A stretch of DNA of 44,082 bases from an uncultured Ruminococcus sp. Lineage in GTDB: Bacteria > Bacillota > Clostridia > Oscillospirales > Ruminococcaceae. The stretch lies in contig CADAGC010000014.1 of assembly GCA_902787365.1 (NCBI GenBank), forward strand, positions 1 to 44,082, written 5' to 3'. Of this stretch, positions 33,908 to 42,507 are shown one piece after another. Position 1 is the first letter of the stretch; each line of letters begins with the position of its first letter. The notes below the pieces were generated by a model. The model made no database searches. It was not told the DNA's origin and saw only the letters and a program-made list of their open reading frames with translations. The position numbers and the translations under genes are program-made.

Positions 33908-35239
33908 TTACTTAACATCTTTGGTGTCACGCTCACGCACTTTCATTCTTATAGGCGTTGCATCGAGCGAGAAAGTCTCTCTTATCTGGTTTTCGATATA
34001 TCGCTGATAAGAGAAATGGAAAAGGTCTGCTCTGTTGACAAAGCAAACGAATGTAGGCGGCTTCGTAGAAGCCTGTGTCATGTAGTATATCTTAAGGCGC
34101 CTGCCCTTGTCAGAGGGCGGCTGAACTCTTGTAGTAGCATATGCCAGTACGTCATTGAGCCTGCCTGTAGGTATTCTTACAGCGTTCTGCTCAGCCACAT
34201 ACTTGATAAAGTCAAAGAGCTTTTCAACTCTTAAGCCAGTCTTAGCCGATATAAACACAAACGGTACATAGCTCATAAACGAGAAATCGTCCTGCAATTT
34301 CTTGCGGTATTCGTCCATAGTGTTTGTTTCTTTTTCTATGGCATCCCACTTGTTTACTGCAACTATGCAGGCCTTGCCCTTTTCGTGCGCATAGCCCGCA
34401 ACCTTTGAATCCTGCTCGGTAAAGCCCTCGGTAGCGTCAATTACTATCACCGCCACATCAGCCCTGTCTACCGCCATATATGAGCGCAGTACGCTGTATT
34501 TTTCAACGCTGTCAAGCACCTTTGACTTGCGCCTTATACCTGCGGTGTCGATAAATACGAACTTGCCGTTCTCGTTTTCTATCTCGGTGTCTGTCGCATC
34601 TCGTGTAGTTCCTGCTATATCAGAAACTATAACTCTATCCTCGCCGCATATCCTGTTGATGATAGAGGATTTGCCCACATTCGGCTTACCTATAACAGCA
34701 ACTTTTATAACATCGTCGTCATAGTTCTCTTCCTGCATATCGGGGAGGTATTTTATAACCTCGTCAAGCAGGTCGCCCGTTCCGTGACCGTGAACAGAAG
34801 ATACCGCTATAGGGTCGCCAAGACCTAAATTATAAAACTCATAGAATTCCATTGGCGGCTCGCCAACGCTGTCGCACTTGTTTACGCATAAAACTATAGG
34901 CTTGCCCGATTTCTGAAGCATAGAAGCTACTTCATAGTCATTAGCCGTAACGCCTGTTCGCAGGTCTGTAACAAGAATCGTCACATCTGCCCTTGTTATG
35001 GCAAGCTCTGCCTGCCTTCTCATCTGCGAAAGAATTATATCGTCAGAATCAGGCTCGATACCGCCCGTATCAACGAGCATGAACTCATGCCCGAGCCATT
35101 CGCACTTTGAATATATCCTGTCTCTTGTAACGCCGGGCGTATCCTCAACGATTGAGAGGCGCTGCCCTATAAGCTTGTTAAAAAGCGTGCTCTTGCCGAC
35201 ATTAGGCCTGCCTACAACAGCAACTATCGGTAGTGCCAT
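33908..35239 (-). CDS. der: Ribosome biogenesis GTPase Der (EngA)
   Basis: Der is the tandem GTPase needed for 50S subunit assembly. The 443-aa protein has two complete G domains and a C-terminal KH-like domain. Domain 1 shows GRPNVGKSTLFN (10-21), DTPGVTRD, DTGG and NKCD; domain 2 shows GKPNVGKSSIIN (about 186-197), DIAGTTRDAT, DTAG and NKWD. The KH-like part (about 350-443) ends with PIRMKVRERDTKDVK. It follows the broken DUF512 gene by 16 bases, a common clostridial neighbourhood. Confidence 0.98.
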   Translation of the reverse strand: MALPIVAVVGRPNVGKSTLFNKLIGQRLSIVEDTPGVTRDRIYSKCEWLGHEFMLVDTGGIEPDSDDIILSQMRRQAELAITRADVTILVTDLRTGVTANDYEVASMLQKSGKPIVLCVNKCDSVGEPPMEFYEFYNLGLGDPIAVSSVHGHGTGDLLDEVIKYLPDMQEENYDDDVIKVAVIGKPNVGKSSIINRICGEDRVIVSDIAGTTRDATDTEIENENGKFVFIDTAGIRRKSKVLDSVEKYSVLRSYMAVDRADVAVIVIDATEGFTEQDSKVAGYAHEKGKACIVAVNKWDAIEKETNTMDEYRKKLQDDFSFMSYVPFVFISAKTGLRVEKLFDFIKYVAEQNAVRIPTGRLNDVLAYATTRVQPPSDKGRRLKIYYMTQASTKPPTFVCFVNRADLFHFSYQRYIENQIRETFSLDATPIRMKVRERDTKDVK

Positions 35240-35255
35240 TTATATCCCTTTCCTT

Positions 35256-36553
35256 TCATTCATCATAGCTTACCCCTAAAAGCGCATCAAGGTAGTCATA
35301 CCCGTCATTCGCTATGGGTGTTATCTTTATATCAAGCGCTTCTCTTACCTCATCTAAGGTAACATCATCAAGGAAGATATCCTCATCAGCCTTTAGCATG
35401 ACCTTGGGGATAATAAGTTCCTCTCCCAGATCCTGCCCTTTTAGCTGTTCGATAAGGTCACCGCCCGTCACAAGGCCTGCAACGGTTATAGTCTCCCCGA
35501 AGTCGGGTAGACGTTACACTCAAAGGTCGGAAATCTTGCGCTTATTCTCTTAACTAATTCTTTGTGAAAGCCCCCTGCAAGCGTACCGGTTGCAAGTGAG
35601 ACTTTTCTTTTTCTGCTATACTCCTCCTGCATATCGAGTGCCGCATCGACCTCATCGCTCAAAGAGCGCAGAAGCCCCACACCATTCTCATACTGGGGGT
35701 ATTCCTCATAATATTCCGCATCGGGTATCGGCCTTTCCGCCGTTATATAAAACTCATCGGAAGCAAAGACCATTCTTGTGCCGTATTTTTCAAGACAGTC
35801 TTTCTGCACGGCCTCGATAACATCAATTGCCGCACCCGCTGTCTCCTTGTTAAATATCTTCATCGGGAAAAGCCCCTCACGGAACTTAGTTATCCCAACA
35901 GGAACTACAGCCACCGACTGGATATTCGGCATCATTCTCTCGAGGTCGGTGAGCGTTCTTACAAGCTCCTTGCCGTCGTTGATTCCGGGGCAGCATACTA
36001 TCTGGCAGTTGAGCTCAATGCCCGCATCTGTGAGCATTTTCAAAAATCTCAGCTTATCCCCTGCAAAGCGGTTGTTCATCATCTTGCATCTAAGTTCGGG
36101 GTTTGTGGTATGCACCGACACATTGATATTAAGGCGCATTTTTATAATACGCTCAATATCCCTGTCATCAAGGTTAGTAAGCGTCACATAATTACCCTGC
36201 AAAAAAGAAAGCCTTGCATCATCGTCCTTGAAATAGAGCGTTTCCCTCATACCCTTGGGCATCTGATCAATAAAGCAGAATATGCATTTATTCGAGCAGG
36301 AACGCTTCTTATCCATAAGGAACGTATCAAATTCAAGACCTATATCGTCATATTCGCTCTTTCTGACAGTCTTTTCAAAGGCTTCACCGTCACGTTCAAG
36401 CGATAAAGACACTTTCTCAACGGCAATATAAAACATATAGTCAAGAACGTCCTCGATAGTATTGCCGTTTATAGCTATGAGCGTATCACCGCTTTTTATG
36501 CCGCATCTGTCAGCCTTGCTGCCCTTTATGACCGAACTGATAATTACAGACAT
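35256..36553 (-). pseudogene. DUF512 radical SAM-like protein, frameshifted
   Basis: The N-terminal 355 codons (36553-35486) read as a DUF512 protein: a PDZ-like start (GSKADRCGIKSGDTLIAING, about 11-30), the Cys cluster CSNKCIFCFID (CX3CX2C, radical SAM-type), NYVTLTNL, and NVSVHTTNPELR. The frame then ends prematurely at NVYPTSGRL and stop. The missing end continues in another frame from about 35500 to 35256: FGETITVAGLVTGGDLI, ending LDALLGVSYDE. In relatives the joint reads something like NVY-x(4-6)-FFGETITVAGL, so a small out-of-frame deletion of several bases around 35500 fits best. The start has AAGGAG. Whether the lesion is real or an assembly error cannot be told. The family's exact role is unknown. 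Confidence 0.9.
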
Positions 36554-36571
36554 CTTAACTCCTTATCACAA

Positions 36572-36607
36572 TAAAAAACAGAGAGGTAAAATAGCTTTAC
36601 CCCTCTG
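36572..36607 (-). terminator. Terminator of DUF177-rpmF
   Basis: On the minus strand CAGAGGGGTAAA pairs with TTTACCTCTCTG (12 bp, one G-U), followed by TTTTTTATT, about 40 bases after the rpmF stop. Confidence 0.88.
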
Positions 36608-36647
36608 CCCTACTTGCATTTGCTGTTATCGCAAAACGGGTAATCAA

Positions 36648-36830
36648 TTACTCTTCAACCTTGATTACCTGTACACCCTTGTAGAAGCCGCAGTTCTTGC
36701 AAACTCTATGGGGTGCTGTAAGCTCTCCGCAGTTTGAGCATCTTGAAAGTGCGGGAGCATCGAGCTTCCATACCTGTGAACGTCTTTTATCTCTTCTCTG
36801 CTTTGATACTTTTCTCTTCGGTACTGCCAT
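36648..36830 (-). CDS. rpmF: 50S ribosomal protein L32
   Basis: A 60-aa L32, with the conserved MAVPKRKVSKQRRDKRRS start and a zinc ribbon made of two Cys pairs, CSNC (31 and 34) and CKNC (44 and 47). This is the zinc-binding C+ form; some bacteria have a Cys-less form. AGGAGGTGCC precedes the ATG. It follows the DUF177 gene by about 50 bases, the universal arrangement. Confidence 0.98.
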   Translation of the reverse strand: MAVPKRKVSKQRRDKRRSQVWKLDAPALSRCSNCGELTAPHRVCKNCGFYKGVQVIKVEE

Positions 36831-36881
36831 TTTGGCACCTCCTCTATAAAGCTTTTGTTAACCTGCCCGAAGTATCGGCTG

Positions 36882-37328
36882 TTAATTTTCGCAGCCACAC
36901 TCGCCCTCATTCAAATTCTTTCCGCAAGTCAGGCAAAGACCTTTACAGTCCTCCCTGCAAAGTATTTTAGTGGGCAGTGAAAGAAGAATATCGTCAATAA
37001 CGAGCACATCGAGGTCGAGCTTAGCGTCCTCACATACAACGAGCTCATCATCATCGGTATATGACCTGAGCACAAGTGTATGCTCAATGTCAATATCGTA
37101 TTCTCTTTCAAACTCAGTCAGGCATCTGTCACATTCGTGCTGCATTGTAAACCCGCATTTAGCCTTAAGAAACACAATTCCTGCACGGTTTTCTACAGCG
37201 CCGGATACATTTATCGGTGTTTTGAATGTCTTGTCAGCAAGATAATCAAGCGCCTGTGCAGGGATATCATACTCGATATCCTCTTTTCTGCCCGGGCATT
37301 CAAATATATTTCTGAGCCTTAGGATCAT
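36882..37328 (-). CDS. YceD/DUF177 family protein
   Basis: A 148-aa member of the YceD/DUF177 family, found upstream of rpmF in most bacteria and linked to ribosomal RNA accumulation. Visible features are the central CDRCL motif within ECDRCLTEFEREYDI (about 78-92) and a C-terminal four-Cys cluster, CREDCKGLCLTCG and GECGCEN, typical for the Gram-positive form. Two ATG codons are adjacent (37331 and 37328) behind GAGGTG; I use the second. A perfect consensus promoter lies just upstream, so this gene and rpmF form one unit. Confidence 0.93.
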   Translation of the reverse strand: MILRLRNIFECPGRKEDIEYDIPAQALDYLADKTFKTPINVSGAVENRAGIVFLKAKCGFTMQHECDRCLTEFEREYDIDIEHTLVLRSYTDDDELVVCEDAKLDLDVLVIDDILLSLPTKILCREDCKGLCLTCGKNLNEGECGCEN

Positions 37329-37355
37329 CATAACACCTCAAACATCACAAATTCC

Positions 37356-37384
37356 ATTATAAACTAAATAGTCGGTTTTGTCAA
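37356..37384 (-). promoter_or_regulatory. Consensus promoter of DUF177-rpmF
   Basis: On the minus strand TTGACA (37379-37384), 17 bases, TATAAT (37356-37361). A full sigma-A match. Confidence 0.93.
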
Positions 37385-37407
37385 TAGTTTTTTTGAAACT
37401 ATCAAAA

Positions 37408-37812
37408 TTATTTAATAAATGCTCTTACCTTAGCGGGAAGCTCGTCAACGTCAGCCGAGATAGTGAATGTCATCTTAACGTCCTTTGTGAGCATAGCAAC
37501 CTTTTCGAGCATAGCGCCGAGAGCCTCATAGTCTCTGCCGCCTATCTTGAGGATACCGTCAACGAATATCTCCTGGATATCGTAGTTACCTGCAAGAAGG
37601 CCTGCGATGAAGCCGTAGAGTGCATCAAAGCTGTTTACGCCGTATTCCTCAGCATCAGCAAGTCTTACGCTGTGGGGTATATCATATGTGAGCTTCATGC
37701 CTCTCTCTATGCAAACGATATTGCCTGTTGCCTTTGCAGCAGACTCCTTTATAGCCTCTACAAGTACCTTTGTTTTGCCTGTACCCTTTTTACCTGTAAT
37801 AAGATTGATCAT
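37408..37812 (-). CDS. Small P-loop protein downstream of pgi
   Basis: This 134-aa cytoplasmic protein starts MINLITGKKGTGKTKVLVEA, a clear Walker A P-loop (GKKGTGKT, 7-14). A plausible Walker B strand is IQEIFVDGIL (about 79-88), where the acidic residue precedes Gly. The C-terminal half ends with TFTISADVDELPAKVRAF. It is far shorter than typical AAA or ABC ATPases, and I do not recognise a characterised family; similar short proteins have been labelled ATPase-like in clostridial genomes. It follows pgi by 73 bases on the same strand, with GAGTT as a weak ribosome site. Nucleotide binding is likely; the role is unknown. Confidence 0.83.
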   Translation of the reverse strand: MINLITGKKGTGKTKVLVEAIKESAAKATGNIVCIERGMKLTYDIPHSVRLADAEEYGVNSFDALYGFIAGLLAGNYDIQEIFVDGILKIGGRDYEALGAMLEKVAMLTKDVKMTFTISADVDELPAKVRAFIK

Positions 37813-37885
37813 AAATTTAACTCCAATCTGCCCTGGGGCATTATTTTATTAAATGAAAGCCGAGGCCTTCAAAAAATCCTTTGAT

Positions 37886-39217
37886 TTAGCCAAGCTTAGC
37901 CTCAAGCTCTGCCTTCATCGACTCATAGCCGGGCTTGCCGAGAAGAGCGAACATATTCTTCTTGTAGCTCTCAACGCCGGGCTGGTTGAAGGGGTTAACA
38001 CCTAAAGCATAGCCCGAGATAGCGCAAGCCTTCTCGAAGAAGTAGATGAGCTCGCCTAAGTTCTCTTCATCAAGAGCGTCCATCTCAATGATGATGTTAG
38101 GAACGCCACCCTCGGTATGAGCAAGAACAGTGCCCTCAAACGCCTTCCTGTTTACAACAGACATATTCTGGTTTGTAAGGAAGTTAAGGCCGTCAAGGTT
38201 TTCCTTGTCGTCTTCAAGGAAGAGATCCTGCTTGGGATTCTTGATATCAACAACTGTTTCAAACATTATCCTCGAGCCGTCCTGAATGAACTGGCCGAGA
38301 GAATGAAGATCAGTCGAGAATGTAGCAGAGGACGGGAATATACCCTTCTGATCCTTGCCCTCGCTCTCGCCGTAGAGCTGCTTCCACCATTCAGCCATCA
38401 TTGTGAATGAAGGATCGTATGTAACGAGCATCTCAACACTCTTGCCCTTATTATAAAGGATATTTCTGATAAGAGCATACATATAGCAGTCATTTGCGTT
38501 ATTATGTGCATACTTATCCATAGCAGCCTTAGCGCCCTGCATGAGCTTGTCGATGTCAGCGCCTGCAACAGCTATAGGAAGAAGACCAACTGCTGTAAGA
38601 ACAGAGAAACGGCCGCCTACATTGTCAGGTATAACAAATGTCTCATAGCCCTCTGTATCAGAAAGCTCCTTAAGAGTGCCCTTAGCCTTGTCGGTAGTAG
38701 CGAAGATCCTTGTCTTAGCCTCTTCCTTGCCGTACTTGTCTTCAAGAAGCTTCTTGAAAATTCTGAAAGCAAGTGCAGGCTCGGTAGTTGTACCGGACTT
38801 GGATATAACATTTACGCATACATCTCTGCCCTCGCAGATAGAGAGCACTTCATTAAGATATGTAGGGCTTATGTTGTTGCCTACAAAGTAGATATCAGGT
38901 GTGTCCTTCTTTAAATTGTTGTAGAAGGGTGATTTCAGAAGTTCGATAGCAGCTCTTGCGCCGAGGTATGAGCCGCCTATGCCGATAACGATAAGAACAT
39001 CGGCCTTCTCCTTTATCCTTGCAGCAGCAGCCTTTATTCTTTCAAACTCTGCCTTATCGTAATTCTCGGGAAGATCTACCCAACCGAGAAAATCACTTCC
39101 CAGACCCTTACCGCTGACTAGAGTATTATGAGCAGCAGCGATCATAGGAGCCATTCCCTCGTACTCATCAGGTCTTATAAAACCGCCGAGGTATTTTGTG
39201 TTAAGTTTAATAGCCAA
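37886..39217 (-). CDS. pgi: Glucose-6-phosphate isomerase
   Basis: Pgi interconverts glucose 6-phosphate and fructose 6-phosphate in glycolysis. The 443-aa protein is the compact Firmicute form. Motifs: [17 protein letters not shown] (about 77-93), [36 protein letters not shown] (the PGI signature region), the active-site Glu region [17 protein letters not shown] and the C-terminal [16 protein letters not shown]. It has its own promoter at 39255-39283 and a GGATT ribosome site. Confidence 0.98.
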   Translation of the reverse strand: MAIKLNTKYLGGFIRPDEYEGMAPMIAAAHNTLVSGKGLGSDFLGWVDLPENYDKAEFERIKAAAARIKEKADVLIVIGIGGSYLGARAAIELLKSPFYNNLKKDTPDIYFVGNNISPTYLNEVLSICEGRDVCVNVISKSGTTTEPALAFRIFKKLLEDKYGKEEAKTRIFATTDKAKGTLKELSDTEGYETFVIPDNVGGRFSVLTAVGLLPIAVAGADIDKLMQGAKAAMDKYAHNNANDCYMYALIRNILYNKGKSVEMLVTYDPSFTMMAEWWKQLYGESEGKDQKGIFPSSATFSTDLHSLGQFIQDGSRIMFETVVDIKNPKQDLFLEDDKENLDGLNFLTNQNMSVVNRKAFEGTVLAHTEGGVPNIIIEMDALDEENLGELIYFFEKACAISGYALGVNPFNQPGVESYKKNMFALLGKPGYESMKAELEAKLG

Positions 39218-39254
39218 AGATTTTCAATCCTTTCAAATATAACTTTATGAAAAT

Positions 39255-39283
39255 ATTATACAATAAAAACAGTTAAATTTCAA
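39255..39283 (-). promoter_or_regulatory. Promoter of pgi
   Basis: On the minus strand TTGAAA (39278-39283), 17 bases, TATAAT (39255-39260), 38 bases before the ATG. Confidence 0.88.
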
Positions 39284-39334
39284 GTGATTATTTATTAAGG
39301 AAGTAGTTTTGGCAATATTAAACAAAACAGCAAG

Positions 39335-40430
39335 CTAAATGTTAAACAAATTATACAATAAACATTTGAAAACAAACAGCATATCCATTTCCTTTACGTC
39401 CTCGGCGGCGGTGACCGTGCATCTTAGTATCTCGCCCTTATCATTATAAAACGTAAGTTCGCCTATCCTATCACCTTTATTTACAGGTGCTGTAAGCTTT
39501 TCCTCTCTTGTGAAGCTGTTATATATCTGCCTGTATGTTCCTCTTTCGATGATGATGTTCTTACTGTCGGTTATCTCGGCTGATGAGGTGAGTTCCTGAC
39601 CATGTTCAACAGCAATATCCTCCAGCGCTTCAGGTGGAATCTCGGGATAATATATCTCATTGTGCGTAAAGGTATAGTCCATTACAGACTTTACGTCATC
39701 AAATATAGTATCCTTATCCCTGCCGCCAAGCAGTATAGCACAAACCACCATATCACGCTGTTTTGAAGCAGTACAGAGCATGATTTCCTCGTTATCTCCG
39801 CTGCAAAACTTATAGCCGATACAACCCTTATAATTCCCTATGAGTCGATTTTGCGTGACAAGTTGCGAACCTTTACGCCCAACTTCGGCCAGTCTCGTCT
39901 TGTAATACTCCCCGAACACATCATTTCGTGCCAGTTCGCCAGCCAATAGCGCCATATCTCGCCCTGCTGTTCATTTCCTTAACAAAACTCTCCTCGCTGC
40001 CGCAGCAGCCCTCGGCAAGCACCACCGCCGCATCGTTGGCGTTGCTTATCGTTATAGCCTTGATAAGCTCGTCAACAGTTATCTCCTCGCCCACATCGAG
40101 CCATATCTGCACCCCTTGCATAGAGTTTGCGTGCTCTGATGTTGTAAGAACAGTAGAATAACCTATACTCCCCGACTCTATGCAGTCATAGACCACAAGC
40201 GCCGTCATAAGCTTAGCCAGATGCGAGATATATCTCTTTTGGTTTTCCTTTTTGCCGCCAATAATAGTGCCCGTATTCGCTTCATACACCGCTATACACT
40301 CTTCATTACAGCTTTTAAGCAGCTCATCAAACGTTTCATACTCGCTCTTACCACTTACGCTATGCGAGCCGCCAGCTCCCGTTATCAGCATTATTATCGT
40401 TATTCCTAAACATATCAGCTTTTTTGCCAT
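39335..40430 (-). pseudogene. DacA-like (S11) protein, broken and lacking catalytic motifs
   Basis: The gene is related to D-alanyl-D-alanine carboxypeptidases (S11, penicillin-binding). It starts at 40430 with a signal peptide (MAKKLICLGITIIMLITGAGG). The first frame runs to EEITVDELIKA, NANDAAVVLAE and FVKEMNSRA; the second frame continues from RDMALLAGELARNDVF (39962) to the end. In DacA relatives about 30 residues (the region before STARDMALLA) lie between these, so an out-of-frame deletion of roughly 90-100 bases is likely near 39962. Separately, all three active-site motifs are altered: SxxK reads HLAK, SxN reads NAN, and KTG reads CIG. So even the intact ancestor would not have had standard activity. 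A C-terminal beta domain (PVNKGDRIGELTFY) is kept. Confidence 0.85.
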
Positions 40431-40483
40431 TATCACAAGCCCCCTTTTCATTAATTCTTATTCCAAAGGCTGTGTGATTATAC

Positions 40484-40515
40484 AAAAAAGCAGCAGACCG
40501 TAAATGATCTGCTGC
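40484..40515 (-). terminator. Terminator of the HPr-like gene
   Basis: On the minus strand GCAGCAGATC pairs with GGTCTGCTGC (9-10 bp), followed by TTTTTT, 25 bases after the stop. Confidence 0.9.
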
Positions 40516-40539
40516 CTTGAATATCTTTTTAATTAGCTA

Positions 40540-40770
40540 TTACTCTACAATAAAGTCCTTGATCTCTGCGAAGAACTTCTCGGGAGCATCTGTGTGTGCT
40601 GTAAGAGTAATGGGGTTTGAAAGGTCAAGTGAGAATATACCCATGATCGACTTAGCGTCTACTGCGTATCTGCCGCTTGAAAGGTCAACCTCAAAATCGT
40701 ACATAGATACAACGCTAACAAACTTCTTAACGTCTGCGATCGAAGCAAGTAAGATTTTCTTTTTTGTCAT
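40540..40770 (-). CDS. HPr-like protein without the active-site His
   Basis: A 76-aa protein with the HPr fold. The region around the regulatory serine is clear: AVDAKSIMGIFSLDLSNPI (Ser41, equal to Ser46 of HPr, the HPr kinase site). In true HPr the N-terminal loop reads GLHARPA with His15, which carries the phosphate to PTS enzymes. Here the same place reads ASIADVKKFV, with no His. It therefore cannot relay phosphate in the PTS and resembles Crh in that respect, so a role in carbon-catabolite regulation through CcpA is a reasonable guess. A GACAGGAGG ribosome site and the promoter at 40848-40875 support it. It is a single-gene unit. Confidence 0.87.
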   Translation of the reverse strand: MTKKKILLASIADVKKFVSVVSMYDFEVDLSSGRYAVDAKSIMGIFSLDLSNPITLTAHTDAPEKFFAEIKDFIVE

Positions 40771-40795
40771 AATGAATTCCTCCTGTCATTAGGTT

Positions 40796-40842
40796 CGGGC
40801 TCCTTACCCGTTTCTTTTCTGTAGTTTTTCTTCTGTCTACAG
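40796..40842 (-). promoter_or_regulatory. Structured 5' leader of the HPr-like gene
   Basis: On the minus strand the leader can form CTGTAG/CTACAG (40837-40842 with 40819-40824) and then CGGG/CCCG (40796-40810), close to the ribosome site. The hairpins are short; a regulatory function is only possible. Confidence 0.35.
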
Positions 40843-40847
40843 CTTTT

Positions 40848-40875
40848 ATTATAATCATATTTTTCGATTTGTCAA
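40848..40875 (-). promoter_or_regulatory. Promoter of the HPr-like gene
   Basis: On the minus strand TTGACA (40870-40875), 16 bases, TATAAT (40848-40853). It lies back to back with the plus-strand promoter of mtaB, with only 7 bases between the two -35 boxes. Confidence 0.88.
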
Positions 40876-40882
40876 GGGATAT

Positions 40883-40911
40883 TTGCAAAAAAAAATAAAA
40901 TATAGTATAAT
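40883..40911 (+). promoter_or_regulatory. Possible promoter of mtaB
   Basis: TTGCAA (40883-40888), 17 bases, TATAAT (40906-40911). This leaves a leader of about 130 bases in which I see no riboswitch or clear hairpin. Confidence 0.65.
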
Positions 40912-41046
40912 AGTCAATAGAAACAATTATCAGTCACTCGATTTATGCACAATGCACAACAATGTATATTGATATTTGTACAATTACAACAGTAATAATC
41001 CCCCTGCCTTAACAATGATATGATTTTATAAAACAAGGAGTAGTAT

Positions 41047-42345
41047 ATGAAAGCTTTCTATATGACCTTTGGCTGCAAGGTCAACCAATACGAAACAAAC
41101 TGCATAGAACAGCTTATGACCGCCGAGGGCTTTGAAACGGCTGAGTCTTACAATGATGCTGATATCGCCGTAATAAACACCTGCACCGTAACGTCTGCCG
41201 CCGACTCAAAATGCAGGCAGTTCATCAAAAGAATAGCCAAAGAAAACCCTTCCTGCATCATCTGTGCCGCAGGGTGCATGACGCAGACCGCTGAAGACAG
41301 CAATATCCTCCCTGAATGTGCTGTAATCGCAGGGTCAAGGAACAAGACGGCCATTCCTGCCCTTATTAAAGAATACATATCCACAGGCGAGAGGATATTT
41401 GCTGTAGAGCCGCAGGATAGCCGCATTATTGAGCCTATGTGCAGCAAAGCTGTCGGCTCAAAGACACGTGCTTACATCAAAATACAGGACGGGTGTGAAA
41501 TGTTCTGCACCTACTGCGCTATACCCTTTGCCCGTGGCAAGCTAAGCTCAAAGCCCTTAGATGATATCAAGACTGAGGCCGCCTCGCTTATCAAAGCAGG
41601 CCATAAGGAGCTGATACTGACAGGCATAAACCTCTGCTGCTATGGCAGAGATCTTAAAGACGGCACACGGCTTATTGACGCTATCGAGGCAGTTTGTGGC
41701 CTTGAAGGCGATTTCAGAGTAAGGCTAAGTTCAGTTGAGCCTGAACTTATCTCACAAAGTGACATAGACCGAATGGCAACGCTTAAAAAGCTCTGCCCGC
41801 ATTTTCACCTGTCGCTGCAAAGCGGCTGTGATACGATATTAAAGGCTATGAAGCGCCATTACGACACCAAAATGTACGCAGAACTTGTCAGCAGGCTGAG
41901 AAGCAGCTTCAAAGACTGCGCCATAACGACTGATATTATGGTAGGCTTCCCCGGCGAAAGCGAGGAAGAGCACAGGCAGTCGCTTGAATTTGCAAGGCAA
42001 ATAGCCTTTGCTGACGGGCACATTTTCCCATATTCACGCAGAAAAGGTACTATCGCCGACAAAATGCCTGCTCAGACGAGCAAAGCCGAAAAGCACTCCC
42101 GAGCCCTTGAAATGGCGGAAGTGATAACGCAGAGCAGAGAATCTTTCTTGCAAAGTATGGTCGGCAAAACGGTAAGGGTGCTCTTTGAAAAGGAGACTTC
42201 TCCCCTATATCATCAGGGGCACAGCGACAATTATACGCTTGTAAAGACCGACAGAACTTCCCTAGAAGCCACGCTGCGCCGAGAGTTTCATAATGTGCTG
42301 ATAACAAGCCACGACAGCGTTTGCTGCTACGGCACGCTCATATAG
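41047..42345 (+). CDS. mtaB: tRNA t6A37 methylthiotransferase MtaB
   Basis: MtaB adds a methylthio group to t6A37 of tRNAs that read ANN codons, using two iron-sulfur clusters and SAM. The 432-aa protein has the N-terminal cluster domain (GCKVNQYETNCIEQ, with Cys residues in INTCTVT and AAGCMTQ), the radical SAM Cys triad CEMFCTYCAIPFARG (about 151-165), LTGINLCCYGRD, SLQSGCD and GFPGESEEEH. A TRAM-like C-terminal domain covers about residues 365-432. The MtaB type is distinguished from MiaB by GCKVNQYE. AAGGAG lies 9 bases before the ATG. It may be monocistronic, since purL has its own promoter. Confidence 0.95.
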   Translation: MKAFYMTFGCKVNQYETNCIEQLMTAEGFETAESYNDADIAVINTCTVTSAADSKCRQFIKRIAKENPSCIICAAGCMTQTAEDSNILPECAVIAGSRNKTAIPALIKEYISTGERIFAVEPQDSRIIEPMCSKAVGSKTRAYIKIQDGCEMFCTYCAIPFARGKLSSKPLDDIKTEAASLIKAGHKELILTGINLCCYGRDLKDGTRLIDAIEAVCGLEGDFRVRLSSVEPELISQSDIDRMATLKKLCPHFHLSLQSGCDTILKAMKRHYDTKMYAELVSRLRSSFKDCAITTDIMVGFPGESEEEHRQSLEFARQIAFADGHIFPYSRRKGTIADKMPAQTSKAEKHSRALEMAEVITQSRESFLQSMVGKTVRVLFEKETSPLYHQGHSDNYTLVKTDRTSLEATLRREFHNVLITSHDSVCCYGTLI

Positions 42346-42403
42346 CTTATTCTTTGTTCACGAATTGTTTTTTATATGTTTGAATATCTGTCTACCTTTT
42401 TTG

Positions 42404-42433
42404 TTGACAAGGTTATCTTTTTTGTTGTATAAT
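42404..42433 (+). promoter_or_regulatory. Promoter of purL
   Basis: TTGACA (42404-42409), 18 bases, TATAAT (42428-42433). The leader is about 70 bases; no purine or guanidine aptamer is recognisable. Confidence 0.88.
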
Positions 42434-42507
42434 ATAATTATTATGAGTATGCTGTCAGAGTATGCTCTTTAACTTATGACCATTATTTTGAATGGAGGAG
42501 TTTTTCA

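Noticed and set aside
42434-42507. Possible purine or PRPP-type riboswitch before purL
   Set aside because: Only about 70 bases with no recognisable aptamer core or terminator hairpin.
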